Assembly: GCA_934162445.1 (NCBI GenBank)
Contig: CAKPIT010000001.1
Span: forward strand, 191,376-255,375
Origin: an uncultured Bacilli bacterium
GTDB lineage: Bacteria > Bacillota_I > Bacilli_A > RF39 > UBA660
Direction: 5' to 3'
DNA: 64,000 nucleotides
Every line of letters begins with the position of its first letter. Position 1 is the first letter of the stretch. The notes under the pieces were generated by a model, which saw only the letters and a list, made by a program, of their open reading frames with translations, had not been told where the DNA came from and searched no databases. Positions 42,981 through 52,151 of this stretch are shown in pieces. Both the position numbers and the translations under genes were made by a program.

Positions 42981-44561
42981 TTATTTAGCATAATATTCAT
43001 CAAATGTCAGTCTTCTATCAATAATTGTACCATCATCTTTAATTTCAATTATTCTATTACAAACAGTTTGATTAAGTTCATGATCTCGTGATGTTAAAAT
43101 TAACTCTCCTTCAAAACTTTCAAGACCTTTATTTAGTGAAGTAATACTTTCAAGATCTAAATGATTGGTTGGTTCATCTAAAATTAAGAAATTAGGTTCT
43201 TCTAACATCATTTTACTAAGCATACATCTTGCCCGTTCTCCCCCAGACAAAACATTTACCTTCTTAAAAACATCCTCTTTAGAAAATAACATTCTTCCTA
43301 AAAAGCCTCTTAACTCCGTATCATCATCGCTATCTTTATACTGCTTAATCCAATCTAAAATAGATAAATCGCAATCAAAATAACTACTATTATCTTGAGG
43401 AAGATAAGAAGAAGAAATAGTCTTTCCAAATAGAACTTGGCCTTTATCATATTTTTCTTTTCCGGCTAAAATATTAAATAGTGTTGTCTTAGCTAAATCA
43501 TTATTAGAAATAACCGCAATTTTATCTCCTTTTAAAACTGTAAATGATATTTTATTTAAAACTTTTACACCATCCACTTCCTTAACCAAATTTTCTACTT
43601 TTAAAATTTCTTTACCTATTTGTTTTGTTATTTTAAAATCAATAAATGGATATTTTCTAGATGATGGAGCAATTTCTTCAAGTTCAATTTTTTCTAGTAA
43701 TTTTTTTCTTGATGTTGCCTGTTTACTTTTAGACGCATTAGCCGAAAATCTTGCAATAAAGTCCTGTAATTCTTTAATCTTCTCTTCTTTTTTCTTATTA
43801 GCATCCTTCATCTGTTTTAAAGCAAGTTCACTTGATTGATACCAAAAATCATAATTACCAATATACATTTTCATCTTTAAAAAATCAATATCCACAATAT
43901 GTGTACATACTTTATTTAAAAAATGTCTATCATGACTTACTACAATTACCGTATTAGGAAAATTAATCAAGAATTCCTCAAGCCAGTTAATAGCAGAAAG
44001 ATCCAAACTATTAGTAGGTTCATCTAAAAGTAAAATATCTGGATTTCCAAATAAGGCTGATGCTAAAAGTACTTTTACTCGCATTTTAACTGGAATATCT
44101 TTCATTTTCTTATCATGATAACTAACATCAACTCCTAAATTATTTAAAAGAATAGCCGCATCACTTTCGGCATTCCATCCATCCATATCTAAAAATTCCG
44201 CTTCCAAATCTGCCAAGCGATAACCATCCTCTTCACTAAATTCGGTATGTGAATAAAGTTCTTCCTTCTCTTTCATCACTTTATATAATTTATCATTACC
44301 CATAATAACAACATCACGAACTCTCACATCATCATATTGATAATGATCCTGCTTTAAAACAGATATCCTTTCATTCTTACCTGTAACAATATCTCCTTGC
44401 GTTGTCTCAAGTTCCCCTGTTAATAATTTTAAAAAGGTACTCTTACCAGCTCCATTCGCACCAATTAACCCATAACAAGCGCCATCGACAAACTTCAAAT
44501 TAACATTTTCAAACAGCGTTCTTTTTCCAAATCTTAAACTAACATTATTAACCTGTAACAC
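42981..44561 (-). CDS. ABC-F family ATP-binding protein (YkpA/YbiT-like)
   Basis: A 526-residue protein with two nucleotide-binding domains and no membrane segments. NBD1: Walker A GANGAGKST, Walker B LLLDEPTNSLD. The inter-domain linker (~240-310) is charged and helical. NBD2: an atypical Walker A (NNDLAKTTL), signature LSGGERAR, Walker B LILDEPTNHLD. The degenerate NBD1 signature and the 'NDxAKT' loop are usual for the YkpA/YbiT branch of ABC-F. ABC-F proteins act at the ribosomal E site. Confidence 0.88.
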   Translation of the reverse strand: MLQVNNVSLRFGKRTLFENVNLKFVDGACYGLIGANGAGKSTFLKLLTGELETTQGDIVTGKNERISVLKQDHYQYDDVRVRDVVIMGNDKLYKVMKEKEELYSHTEFSEEDGYRLADLEAEFLDMDGWNAESDAAILLNNLGVDVSYHDKKMKDIPVKMRVKVLLASALFGNPDILLLDEPTNSLDLSAINWLEEFLINFPNTVIVVSHDRHFLNKVCTHIVDIDFLKMKMYIGNYDFWYQSSELALKQMKDANKKKEEKIKELQDFIARFSANASKSKQATSRKKLLEKIELEEIAPSSRKYPFIDFKITKQIGKEILKVENLVKEVDGVKVLNKISFTVLKGDKIAVISNNDLAKTTLFNILAGKEKYDKGQVLFGKTISSSYLPQDNSSYFDCDLSILDWIKQYKDSDDDTELRGFLGRMLFSKEDVFKKVNVLSGGERARCMLSKMMLEEPNFLILDEPTNHLDLESITSLNKGLESFEGELILTSRDHELNQTVCNRIIEIKDDGTIIDRRLTFDEYYAK

Positions 44562-44623
44562 CTTCTAAAACCTCCAAACAACTAAAATTTTACTATAAAA
44601 TAAAAAAAAAGAAAAGTATTAAC

Positions 44624-45271
44624 TTACTTTACTAATTTTTTTGCTTTCTCACCTTTTGATAAAGTAGAAACAACGGGATACGTACTACATACTTTATCCA
44701 CATTGACAAACTCCGAACATTGATTATCAAAAGTAGCACTAAGACCCGGTGAAATCAATAATCGTTTTGAATTGTCATTTCCTAAATCAACACTAGTAAG
44801 ATTAAATTCACGACATAGTTTATCAGCTAACTTATCAGATGGAATATAACCACTAATCGCCAAATTTTCAACATAACAAAATTCATGAGGACTAGTATAT
44901 TGATCATATAACCATTTTACTTCCGAAAAATCCATATCATGTAAAAGTCTAGCATCAATAAATCCCACTGTTTCATAACCAATTTTAGAAATAAATCCAC
45001 AACAATTACTACCATTATAAGAATAAAAAGAATGAACATTTCGTTTAGAAAGGACTAAGGTATTTCTACTATTAGCCACAATATCATAATCTTTCATCAA
45101 ACGATCAATATTATATACCTTTTCTGCAAATTCTATATCACCATTTAAAAAAGCTAAATCAACATCCTCTTCTTTTACTAAATAAGAAGTAGCCATCGCC
45201 TTTTTTAATACTGTTTTATTTAGAAAAAATTTCTTATCAAAATGTAAATTAAGAATTTTAAAATTTTCCAT
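44624..45271 (-). CDS. Uncharacterised soluble protein
   Basis: A 215-residue protein, probably cytoplasmic, mixed alpha/beta, with no recognised motif, signal or membrane segment. Six cysteines, including a CC pair (SNCCGFI). The start is the ATG at 45269-45271 with GGAGG five bases upstream, so the reading from 45292 is too long. Transcribed downstream of the Ca2+ ATPase gene. Confidence 0.5.
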   Translation of the reverse strand: MENFKILNLHFDKKFFLNKTVLKKAMATSYLVKEEDVDLAFLNGDIEFAEKVYNIDRLMKDYDIVANSRNTLVLSKRNVHSFYSYNGSNCCGFISKIGYETVGFIDARLLHDMDFSEVKWLYDQYTSPHEFCYVENLAISGYIPSDKLADKLCREFNLTSVDLGNDNSKRLLISPGLSATFDNQCSEFVNVDKVCSTYPVVSTLSKGEKAKKLVK

Positions 45272-45311
45272 TATAACCTCCAAAGCAGACATATTATATC
45301 ACATCTTCTCT

Positions 45312-47924
45312 TTAAACGCAACCTATTTTATTATTTCTCTTAAGGTAAAGCTTACGAATAAATTCCATAGGTATCACTGAAAAAGCACAACTAAGCATAA
45401 TAAATACTTCCTTCAAACTAAGCGATGTCGTTCTAAATAAACTACCCCCATAATAAATAAGAAGAACCTGAACTATAACAACAAAGAAAATTACTAAAAG
45501 AAAAACTTTATTACTACCAATATGGGCTAAAATATTAAGACGCGATGTTCTAGCATTAAAAGCATTGAAAATCATCATAAAGATAAAAAGACCAAAGAAA
45601 GCACTCATAAAATAAATATCATGATAGCCATTTCTAAAAAATGAATGAATAAATGGACTTTTCAAAAAGAAAATACATAAAAACGTAGAATAAATACTAA
45701 TAAAGATTATCTCATGAAGCATATAACTGTTAAGAATCTTTTCATCCCGGCTCTTTGGTGCTTCTTCCATATATTCCATCACTGGCACCTCATACGAAAA
45801 AGCAATTCCCGCTAATGTATCCATCACCATATTAACCCATAACATCTGAATTACCGTAACCGGATTATTAACGCCAATGAAAGGACCAATAATTGATAAG
45901 AAAACAGCACAAAAATTAACCGTTAATTGAAAAATAATAAATTTTCTAATACTTTTAAAAGTAGTTCTTCCATATAAAATGGCTTTAAGAATAGAAGTAA
46001 AATTATTATCCAGTAAAATAATATCACTAGCCTCACGAGCAACCTCTGTTCCACTTCCCATCGCAATTCCTACATCCGCTTTTTTTAACGCTGGAGCATC
46101 ATTAACTCCATCCCCTGTCATACCAACTACAAGACCTACTTCCTGACTAAGTTTTACAAGCCGACTCTTATCAGTAGGTAAAGCCCGTGCTAGTACTTTA
46201 ATATTAGGAAGTAATTTTTTAACATAATCATCCGTTAATCCTTTTAACTCATCACTAGTTAAAACAATATCACTATCCTTAGTAATAATTCCTGAATCCT
46301 TAGCAATCGCAAAAGCTGTATCTTTGTTATCACCCGTAATCATCACCACTTTAATTCCTGCTTTCCTAACAAGAGCAATTGATGATGTAACATTATCTCT
46401 TAATTCATCTTTAATAAACAAAAGACTAATAAAAATAAACTTATTTTTTTCTTCTTTAGCCAAAAGTAAAACTCTAATTCCCTTTTTAGCATATGACTCA
46501 ATAACCTTCATGATTTTTTCTTTATTTAAAAATCTTTCACACCTATTATTAGGTAATAAATAATATTGACACTTCTTTAACAACACCTCAGGAGCCCCTT
46601 TATAATAAATAACCTCCCTATTATCATAAATAACTTTTGTATACGAATATTTATTTTTACTATCAAATGGTAACTCCTTAATTTTCTTAAAACTAAAGTT
46701 ACTATATCCTACAAATCTTACTAATGCTTGATCAGTAGCATTTCCACCTACTAATTCTTTTTTTGTATCATCAAACATAGAATTACTATTCATAATAATT
46801 GCTTTTTTAACTTCATCATAATAAAAACTTTTTTTAAAACACGTAGCATCTTTATAACAATCCAAATTACCAAAACAAATACCAGTAACCTCCAAAAGCC
46901 CCTTCGTTAACGTTCCCGTTTTATCCGTAAATAAAATATTTAAACTTCCCGCTGTCTCAATTCCTACCAACTTTCGCACCAAAACATTATCTTTTAACAT
47001 CCTTTTCATATTACTAGATAAAACAAGAGTTATCATCATTGGTAATCCTTCCGGAACAGAAACTACAATAATTGTAACGGCCAAAGTAAGAGCATGAAGA
47101 AAATAAGCAAATAATAAAGAAGTATCTTTTAAAGTCATTAAAATTTTTGCCCCATCAAAATTATTATTAATAATAAGGACCGAAAAAAGATATGAAAAAG
47201 CCACAAAAAACGCCCCACAATAGCCAAACTTACTAATTGCCTTAGCAAGATCCGTTAACCGTTGTTTCAAAGGACTAGTCGGTTGTTTTTCCTGTAATTC
47301 TAAAGATATTTTTCCATAAAAAGTATTAATCCCAACTTTAGTAACAATCATCTCGCCCGTTCCATGATAAATAACACTCCCCCGTAACAACATATTACTA
47401 TCACAAGGATTAATACCATGATTAAAAGGAACTTTATATATTTCTCTACTTTCCCCTGTAATTGACGATTGATCAAGGGTTAAATTACCTTTAATTAAAA
47501 CCCCATCTGCAGCAATCTTATCCCCTGATTCTAATAAAACTATATCATTAACTACAATATCATCGATATTAACTAGACTAACCTTCCCACTTCGCCGTAC
47601 TTTAACTTTAATTAATGAAGCCTCTTTTTGTAACTTTAAAAAAGCCTTCTCACTCCCATATTCTGAAATAGTAGATATAAAAGAAGCCAAAAAAATAGCA
47701 ATCACAATTCCAACCGTCTCATACCAATCAAAATCTTTAATTAAAAAAACAGTTTTAATTCCTAAAGCAATTAACAAAATTTTAATAATAGGATCTCCTA
47801 AACTTCTAATTAAAGCTTTAATAAAACTATCTTTTTTTACTTTAACTAAAGCATTATTACCATATTTTTCTCTTGATTTAATAACATCTTCATTACTCAA
47901 ACCATTACTGTTTATTTTCATCAT
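45312..47924 (-). CDS. Calcium-type P-type ATPase
   Basis: An 870-residue P2-type ATPase that likely exports Ca2+. N-terminal cation ATPase domain (~1-65), actuator motif SSITGES, M4 motif VSVPEGLPMMI, phosphorylation site FTDKTGTLTKG, and hinge VGMTGDGVNDAPAL. M6 contains NMVMDTLAG. The overall order and C-terminal six-helix domain match PMCA-like bacterial enzymes. A 10-bp inverted repeat brackets its ribosome-binding site (see entry). The spore setting is suggestive, since sporulation requires Ca2+ uptake, but export is the usual direction. Confidence 0.88.
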   Translation of the reverse strand: MMKINSNGLSNEDVIKSREKYGNNALVKVKKDSFIKALIRSLGDPIIKILLIALGIKTVFLIKDFDWYETVGIVIAIFLASFISTISEYGSEKAFLKLQKEASLIKVKVRRSGKVSLVNIDDIVVNDIVLLESGDKIAADGVLIKGNLTLDQSSITGESREIYKVPFNHGINPCDSNMLLRGSVIYHGTGEMIVTKVGINTFYGKISLELQEKQPTSPLKQRLTDLAKAISKFGYCGAFFVAFSYLFSVLIINNNFDGAKILMTLKDTSLLFAYFLHALTLAVTIIVVSVPEGLPMMITLVLSSNMKRMLKDNVLVRKLVGIETAGSLNILFTDKTGTLTKGLLEVTGICFGNLDCYKDATCFKKSFYYDEVKKAIIMNSNSMFDDTKKELVGGNATDQALVRFVGYSNFSFKKIKELPFDSKNKYSYTKVIYDNREVIYYKGAPEVLLKKCQYYLLPNNRCERFLNKEKIMKVIESYAKKGIRVLLLAKEEKNKFIFISLLFIKDELRDNVTSSIALVRKAGIKVVMITGDNKDTAFAIAKDSGIITKDSDIVLTSDELKGLTDDYVKKLLPNIKVLARALPTDKSRLVKLSQEVGLVVGMTGDGVNDAPALKKADVGIAMGSGTEVAREASDIILLDNNFTSILKAILYGRTTFKSIRKFIIFQLTVNFCAVFLSIIGPFIGVNNPVTVIQMLWVNMVMDTLAGIAFSYEVPVMEYMEEAPKSRDEKILNSYMLHEIIFISIYSTFLCIFFLKSPFIHSFFRNGYHDIYFMSAFFGLFIFMMIFNAFNARTSRLNILAHIGSNKVFLLVIFFVVIVQVLLIYYGGSLFRTTSLSLKEVFIMLSCAFSVIPMEFIRKLYLKRNNKIGCV

Positions 47925-47950
47925 AGTATCCTCCTACGTAATACTATGAT
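47920..47950 (-). promoter_or_regulatory. Inverted repeat enclosing the ribosome-binding site of the Ca2+ ATPase gene
   Basis: ATCATAGTAT (47920-47929) and ATACTATGAT (47941-47950) form a perfect 10-bp inverted repeat with an 11-nt loop. In the mRNA the loop carries AGGAGG and the 3' arm carries the AUG start codon, so the hairpin would hide the start. Role inferred. Confidence 0.5.
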
Positions 47951-48000
47951 AAGAATAAATAGATTAATCTAAATATAAATAAACAAAAACCGACTAAAAC

Positions 48001-48023
48001 AAAAAAAGAACTAAACAGTTCTT
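48001..48023 (-). terminator. Terminator of the ten-tRNA cluster
   Basis: AAGAACT-AAAC-AGTTCTT (48006-48023); the minus strand runs into seven T. Confidence 0.8.
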
Positions 48024-48064
48024 ATTTTAACCGAAAACTCATAAGAGTTCGTATCATTTCTTCA

Positions 48065-48140
48065 TGGTGGCTCCAGCGGGAATCGAACCAGCGACACAGG
48101 GATTTTCAGTCCCTTGCTCTACCGACTGAGCTATGAAGCC
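48065..48140 (-). tRNA. tRNA-Phe(GAA)
   Basis: Acceptor GGCTTCA/TGGAGCC, anticodon loop CTGAAAA (GAA), encoded CCA. Last gene of the minus-strand cluster. Confidence 0.96.
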
Positions 48141-48145
48141 ATATA

Positions 48146-48222
48146 TGGCGGTCTCAACGGGACTCGAACCCGCGATCTTCTGCGTGACAGGCAGACGTGT
48201 TAACCAGCTGCACCATGAGACC
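48146..48222 (-). tRNA. tRNA-Asp(GUC)
   Basis: Acceptor GGTCTCA/TGAGACC, anticodon loop CTGTCAC (GUC), encoded CCA. Confidence 0.96.
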
Positions 48223-48226
48223 ATTT

Positions 48227-48303
<77 letters not shown>

Positions 48304-48311
48304 ATATTCAT

Positions 48312-48404
48312 TGGCGGAGGAAAAGGGATTCGAACCCCTGCGCCGTTTGCACGACCTCCCGGTTTTCAAGACCGGTCCCTTCAACCAGACTTGGGTATTC
48401 CTCC
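48312..48404 (-). tRNA. tRNA-Ser(UGA)
   Basis: Long variable arm typical of Ser; anticodon loop CTTGAAA (UGA), acceptor GGAGGAA/TTCCTCC, encoded CCA. Confidence 0.95.
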
Positions 48405-48411
48405 AAAAAAG

Positions 48412-48502
48412 TGGTGCCTAAGGCCGGACTTGAACCGGCACGAAGTATGACCTTCGCAGGATTTTAAGTCCTGTGCGTCTACCAATTCCGCCACTCAGGC
48501 AC
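48412..48502 (-). tRNA. tRNA-Leu(UAA)
   Basis: Class II tRNA with long variable arm; anticodon loop CTTAAAA (UAA), acceptor GTGCCTG/TAGGCAC, encoded CCA. Confidence 0.95.
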
Positions 48503-48506
48503 ATAA

Positions 48507-48582
48507 TGGTGACCCGCATGAGATTCGAACTCATGACCCTTTGATTAAAAGTCAAATGCTCTACCGACTGAGCTAGCGGATC
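48507..48582 (-). tRNA. tRNA-Lys(UUU)
   Basis: Anticodon loop CTTTTAA (UUU), acceptor GATCCGC/GCGGGTC, encoded CCA. Confidence 0.95.
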
Positions 48583-48595
48583 AAAAATATAAAAA

Positions 48596-48670
48596 TGGCT
48601 GCCTCGGTTAGATTCGAACTAACGCATGTCAGAGTCAAAGTCTGATGCCTTACCACTTGGCTACGAGGCA
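48596..48670 (-). tRNA. tRNA-Gln(UUG)
   Basis: Anticodon loop CTTTGAC (UUG), acceptor TGCCTCG/CGAGGCA, encoded CCA. Consistent with the GatCAB route for Gln-tRNA. Confidence 0.95.
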
Positions 48671-48679
48671 AAACTAAAG

Positions 48680-48763
48680 TGGTGGAGAGAGATGGATTCG
48701 AACCATCGAACCCGAAGGAACAGATTTACAGTCTGTCGCGTTTAGCCACTTCGCTATCTCTCC
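48680..48763 (-). tRNA. tRNA-Tyr(GUA)
   Basis: Class II with medium variable arm; anticodon loop CTGTAAA (GUA), acceptor GGAGAGA/TCTCTCC, encoded CCA. Confidence 0.95.
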
Positions 48764-48777
48764 GACATAAAATAAAA

Positions 48778-48853
48778 TGGTGCCGAAACCAGGAATCGAA
48801 CCCGGAACCTACTGATTACAAATCAGTTGCTCTACCAATTGAGCTATTTCGGC
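48778..48853 (-). tRNA. tRNA-Thr(UGU)
   Basis: Anticodon loop TTTGTAA (UGU), acceptor GCCGAAA/TTTCGGC, encoded CCA. Confidence 0.95.
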
Positions 48854-48859
48854 AACTAA

Positions 48860-48936
48860 TGGTGGGCGATATAGGACTCGAACCTATGACCCCTTGCTTG
48901 TAAGGCAAGTGCTCTAACCAACTGAGCTAATCGCCC
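48860..48936 (-). tRNA. tRNA-Val(UAC)
   Basis: Anticodon loop CTTACAA (UAC), acceptor GGGCGAT/ATCGCCC, encoded CCA. First gene after the cluster promoter. Confidence 0.95.
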
Positions 48937-48960
48937 AAACAAATCCGTCTGACGAAATTA

Positions 48961-48994
48961 AATATACCAGTTAATTTACGTATTGTCAATACGT
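48961..48994 (-). promoter_or_regulatory. Promoter of the tRNA cluster with a palindrome on the -35
   Basis: On the minus strand TTGACA (48989-48984), 17-bp spacer, TATATT (48966-48961). The -35 lies inside a perfect palindrome, ACGTATTG-T-CAATACGT (48978-48994). No T tract follows the palindrome, so it is not a terminator for the gene upstream. Confidence 0.75.
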
Positions 48995-48997
48995 TTT

Positions 48998-49360
48998 TCA
49001 CAATTTATCATTTTTTTTAATATTTTTAAGTTCTTTATAAATCCAATAATCCAAATGTTTCGCCAAATTATCAAATCCCATCGCCGTTTCCTGAATTTTA
49101 CTATGATGTCCCTTAGTAATTCGGTAATCAAGATTTTTAATACTTAACGCATATTTTCCATCCTCATTTTTAGATACAACCTTCGCTCTAATAAGCTCCC
49201 CATTAGATACAAATTTTTCTAACTCTTTAACATAATAGTTACTAACCGAAGAAATATGAATAAGTCCTTCGTTAACATTATCAAGTTTTACAAATATACC
49301 ATAATTAGTTATACCCGTCACATAACAAGTAACTATCATTCCTTTCTCATAATTTTTCAT
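48998..49360 (-). CDS. S1-domain RNA-binding protein (YugI/general stress protein 13 type)
   Basis: A 120-residue protein with one S1 domain (residues ~1-75: GMIVTCYVTGITNYGIFVKL, EGLIHISSVSNYYV, IRAKVVSKNEDGKYALSIK). A charged helical tail follows. It matches the small YugI/CvfD S1 proteins that associate with ribosomes. The start is the ATG at 49358-49360 after AAGGAA; a GTG two codons upstream is too close. Confidence 0.8.
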   Translation of the reverse strand: MKNYEKGMIVTCYVTGITNYGIFVKLDNVNEGLIHISSVSNYYVKELEKFVSNGELIRAKVVSKNEDGKYALSIKNLDYRITKGHHSKIQETAMGFDNLAKHLDYWIYKELKNIKKNDKL

Positions 49361-49459
49361 AGTCACGTTCCTTCGAAAGATTATTATAGCAAAAAAAGAC
49401 GCATTTTACAACCTTTACATTTTCTAAACTAGCAGTTATAATTATTAACAGGTGATCTT

Positions 49460-49702
49460 ATGGACAATAAAAATAACAAAATTATAAAAAGAATTAATGA
49501 AATAATTGATGAACTAAAGCCATTTCTAATAAGTGATGGTGGTACCTTAGAATTCATTAAATATGAAGATGGTATTGTCTACGTAAAACTAGGAGGAGCC
49601 TGTGAAAACTGTGCTTTCTTAGATATTACCCTAAAAGATGGTATTGAAGAAATGATTATCAACGAAATACCTGAAGTAAAAGAAGTACGAAATATTAATT
49701 AA
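49460..49702 (+). CDS. NifU-like Fe-S scaffold protein (YutI type)
   Basis: An 80-residue protein consisting only of the NifU C-terminal domain: LKPFLISDGGTLEFIKYEDGIVYVKLGGAC, with CENC as the Fe-S binding CxxC, then LKDGIEEMI. It would serve as an Fe-S cluster carrier. The AGGTGAT precedes the ATG. The last 8 bp overlap the convergent YutH-like gene. Confidence 0.92.
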   Translation: MDNKNNKIIKRINEIIDELKPFLISDGGTLEFIKYEDGIVYVKLGGACENCAFLDITLKDGIEEMIINEIPEVKEVRNIN

Positions 49703-50603
49703 AGCCATCTAACCAGTCTATCCTCATAATAGACTGATTTTTATTTAAAATATCATAAATCATCTTCAAGAAACTTTCATACTCACCACTTCTTTTTAAT
49801 ATTGGAATAATCTCCTCTTCCCCCCTACTTTCATTTATAATTTCTTCATACAAATCAAAATAAAAACTAGGAAATAAAAGTCTATCCATTATTAATGAAT
49901 ATTGATAAGAACTAAAATTAAAACTTAAAAGAAAATTTTCTATTTTTACATCATCATAATCATTACCTAAAAACAAATACTTTAAATATTCCCCAATATC
50001 TCTTGCCCTATTATCAATAACAGTATTTAAAGGATTATAAATACTATCATTCAAAAGATCAATTCTTCTTCTAGAAAGCACCAAATTATCTATATTATTC
50101 TTACCTAAATATTTATTACAAGCATAAAAATAACTAATAGCATTTTCACTTAAACCAATATAATAATCCATAGTTTTATAAAGAAGTGGATACTTAACTT
50201 TAATAAAACTTTTTTGATATTCAAAATAATCTATTTTACTAGAAAAAAGTTTATACCAATCACTATGATCAAAAGTCTTTAAATTACTATTATTTATATT
50301 TATATAGTAAGGATTAAAAAAATCATCTATCGAAAACTTTATTTCTTTTCTTTGCCTTAATAATATATATTGATGATTATTAATAAGACTAACAATATCA
50401 TTAAAGATATTAAACACAATTTCCATATATTTAGTATTAATAAGATATTGATTTAAATACTTTAAACTAAAAATATATTCTTTAGGTCTTATAACTGGAT
50501 ACAAATAATAAAAGTAATTATCATTTTCAAAAAAATAATAATTATTTTTTTTAATTAATCTATCTACATTAAATTTATAATAATAAAAAAGTGCATTCTT
50601 CAT
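49695..50603 (-). CDS. YutH-like spore coat-associated protein
   Basis: A 302-residue protein of the CotS/YutH group, which has a degenerate kinase fold. Regions that fit YutH as I know it are YYIGLSENAISYF, NPLNTVIDNRARDIGEYLKYLF and DRLLFPSFYFDLYEEI. Canonical kinase motifs are not evident. The neighbouring NifU-like gene and the yutD and yunB genes belong to the same region in B. subtilis, which supports the call. Rich in Tyr and Asn. Confidence 0.6.
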   Translation of the reverse strand: MKNALFYYYKFNVDRLIKKNNYYFFENDNYFYYLYPVIRPKEYIFSLKYLNQYLINTKYMEIVFNIFNDIVSLINNHQYILLRQRKEIKFSIDDFFNPYYININNSNLKTFDHSDWYKLFSSKIDYFEYQKSFIKVKYPLLYKTMDYYIGLSENAISYFYACNKYLGKNNIDNLVLSRRRIDLLNDSIYNPLNTVIDNRARDIGEYLKYLFLGNDYDDVKIENFLLSFNFSSYQYSLIMDRLLFPSFYFDLYEEIINESRGEEEIIPILKRSGEYESFLKMIYDILNKNQSIMRIDWLDGFN

Positions 50604-50626
50604 ATTTCCTCACTAAAATATATGTA

Positions 50627-50658
50627 TAAAAAAAAAGAACATGCTATTAACATGTTCT
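50627..50658 (-). terminator. Terminator of the coiled-coil gene
   Basis: AGAACATG-CTATTAA-CATGTTCT (50636-50658); the minus strand runs into nine T. Overlaps the stop. Confidence 0.85.
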
Positions 50659-51766
50659 ATCTGCTTAAACTAGCAATTCTTTCAATTGTTACTTTTGATG
50701 ATTCAATAGATTGTTCAGAAGATGCTATTTGTTTTTTATCATTATTTATATTAGTACTAAGAATAACTGCTTGTTCATTAGCTTGTTTTAAACCTTCTCT
50801 CATCTCTTCCAAATTCTTCTTAGCATTTGCTACATAATTATTTCTAGCAAGTAAAGCTTTATGTTTCATCTCATCAGCTTCATGCTCTTTTTCAAGGCGT
50901 TGATTTTCAACTTCCTTAGCTTCTTTAGCAAGTTTAGCAAGTTTCTTATCAGCTTCTTCTTTTTCTTTTCGACAAGCTTCAGTTGCTTTCATTATTTCTT
51001 CAAATTCAGAATCATCTACAAAATCAATATTATCTTCTAAAGCACTTTCTTTATCATCTACAAAATCAACAAATTCAGGATCATCAACATCCCAAGTCTT
51101 ATCTTTTTCTTCTCTTACTTCATGAGCACCACTTTCAATAATATCAAGGGCTTTGTCAAGAGCACTAGACTTATCAGCCTCTTTAGCATTATCGACAATA
51201 TCAATAACACTATCACTAACCTTATGATCAACTACATCTTCCTTCTTATCATTCATAGCTAAAGCATCTTTTACGTCTTGTCTAATTGCTTCACTATCAA
51301 TATTAGAGAATAAAGATTTATTTTGATCTGAAGTATCATTAATTATTTCTTGACTTCTATTAAAGATTCGATCTGCATTTGAAACAGAAACACCAAGTTC
51401 AAAAGCTTTACCTAATTCATTTAAATTCTCTATTGGTAATTTTAATAACTTAACTCCTAAATTACGAACCTTTTGAATATTCAATCCAAATTCTTGACTC
51501 GTAAGTTCCTTAAATTCTACTTCATCTTGAAGACTGCTAATTTTAGCTTCTATTTTTTTCTTTTCATCTTCTGGCATATCACTTTGAATAGCATTACTCA
51601 TATCAGTAATAGTTTCCTTATCTTTTTCTATTTGTTGTGCCATAAACTCACTTTGAATATTCATAATAGCAAGCCTTGTAGCCATTTGTAACTTTAACTT
51701 ATTAGCACCTTCACTATAAACTTTAGGAGCAGTTTCTACAATTTTATAATCTTTATTTCCTGCCAT
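50657..51766 (-). CDS. Cytoplasmic coiled-coil protein of unknown function
   Basis: A 369-residue, highly charged, alpha-helical protein without membrane segment or signal. The N-terminal third is a helical bundle (LKLQMATRLAIMNIQSEF). The middle (~170-260) is acidic and disordered. The C-terminal ~110 residues form a long coiled coil (KKLAKLAKEAKEVENQRLEKE). No family recognised. GGAGG precedes the ATG at 51764-51766. It lies in the yut/yun-type group. Confidence 0.55.
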   Translation of the reverse strand: MAGNKDYKIVETAPKVYSEGANKLKLQMATRLAIMNIQSEFMAQQIEKDKETITDMSNAIQSDMPEDEKKKIEAKISSLQDEVEFKELTSQEFGLNIQKVRNLGVKLLKLPIENLNELGKAFELGVSVSNADRIFNRSQEIINDTSDQNKSLFSNIDSEAIRQDVKDALAMNDKKEDVVDHKVSDSVIDIVDNAKEADKSSALDKALDIIESGAHEVREEKDKTWDVDDPEFVDFVDDKESALEDNIDFVDDSEFEEIMKATEACRKEKEEADKKLAKLAKEAKEVENQRLEKEHEADEMKHKALLARNNYVANAKKNLEEMREGLKQANEQAVILSTNINNDKKQIASSEQSIESSKVTIERIASLSR

Positions 51767-51794
51767 AACGTTTCCTCCTTATCAATCGTCAAAT

Positions 51795-52064
51795 CTAATC
51801 TTTCTTTGATAATTTTCTTAAAACATCCTTTACTCTATTCCATTCTTCTTCTTCATCAATACCATAAAGTCTAGGCGTTTCTCCACTTCTATCAACGCGA
51901 GATACATAAACAGTTACATTTCCATTGTCATCTTTCTCATTTCTTGTATAAACAACATATTCCTTTTTTGTATCTTTAAATTCAAAAGCAATAACAACTT
52001 CAACTTCATCTATTGAGCCATCTTCATTAATTATTGACATAGTAGTTTTTTGTTTTTCGTTCAT
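51795..52064 (-). CDS. DUF1292 family protein (YrzB-like)
   Basis: An 89-residue acidic protein matching DUF1292: an N-terminal strand pair with IINEDGSIDEVEVVIAFEF, KEYVVYTRNE, and the C-terminal EEWNRVKDVLRKL. The function of the family is unknown. The start is the ATG at 52062-52064 with GGGAGG seven bases upstream; the longer frame upstream lacks one. Confidence 0.75.
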   Translation of the reverse strand: MNEKQKTTMSIINEDGSIDEVEVVIAFEFKDTKKEYVVYTRNEKDDNGNVTVYVSRVDRSGETPRLYGIDEEEEWNRVKDVLRKLSKKD

Positions 52065-52151
52065 TCTCTTTCCTCCCTTTACTATCCTATAAAATATTTT
52101 AACATAAAAAACACGAAATATAAACACTTTTTTTCATATTTCGTATTTTTT

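Noticed and set aside
42981..44561. Degenerate signature in NBD1 and atypical Walker A in NBD2 of the ABC-F protein, suggesting inactivation
   Set aside because: The same changes are usual in the YkpA/YbiT branch of ABC-F proteins, so they do not indicate decay.
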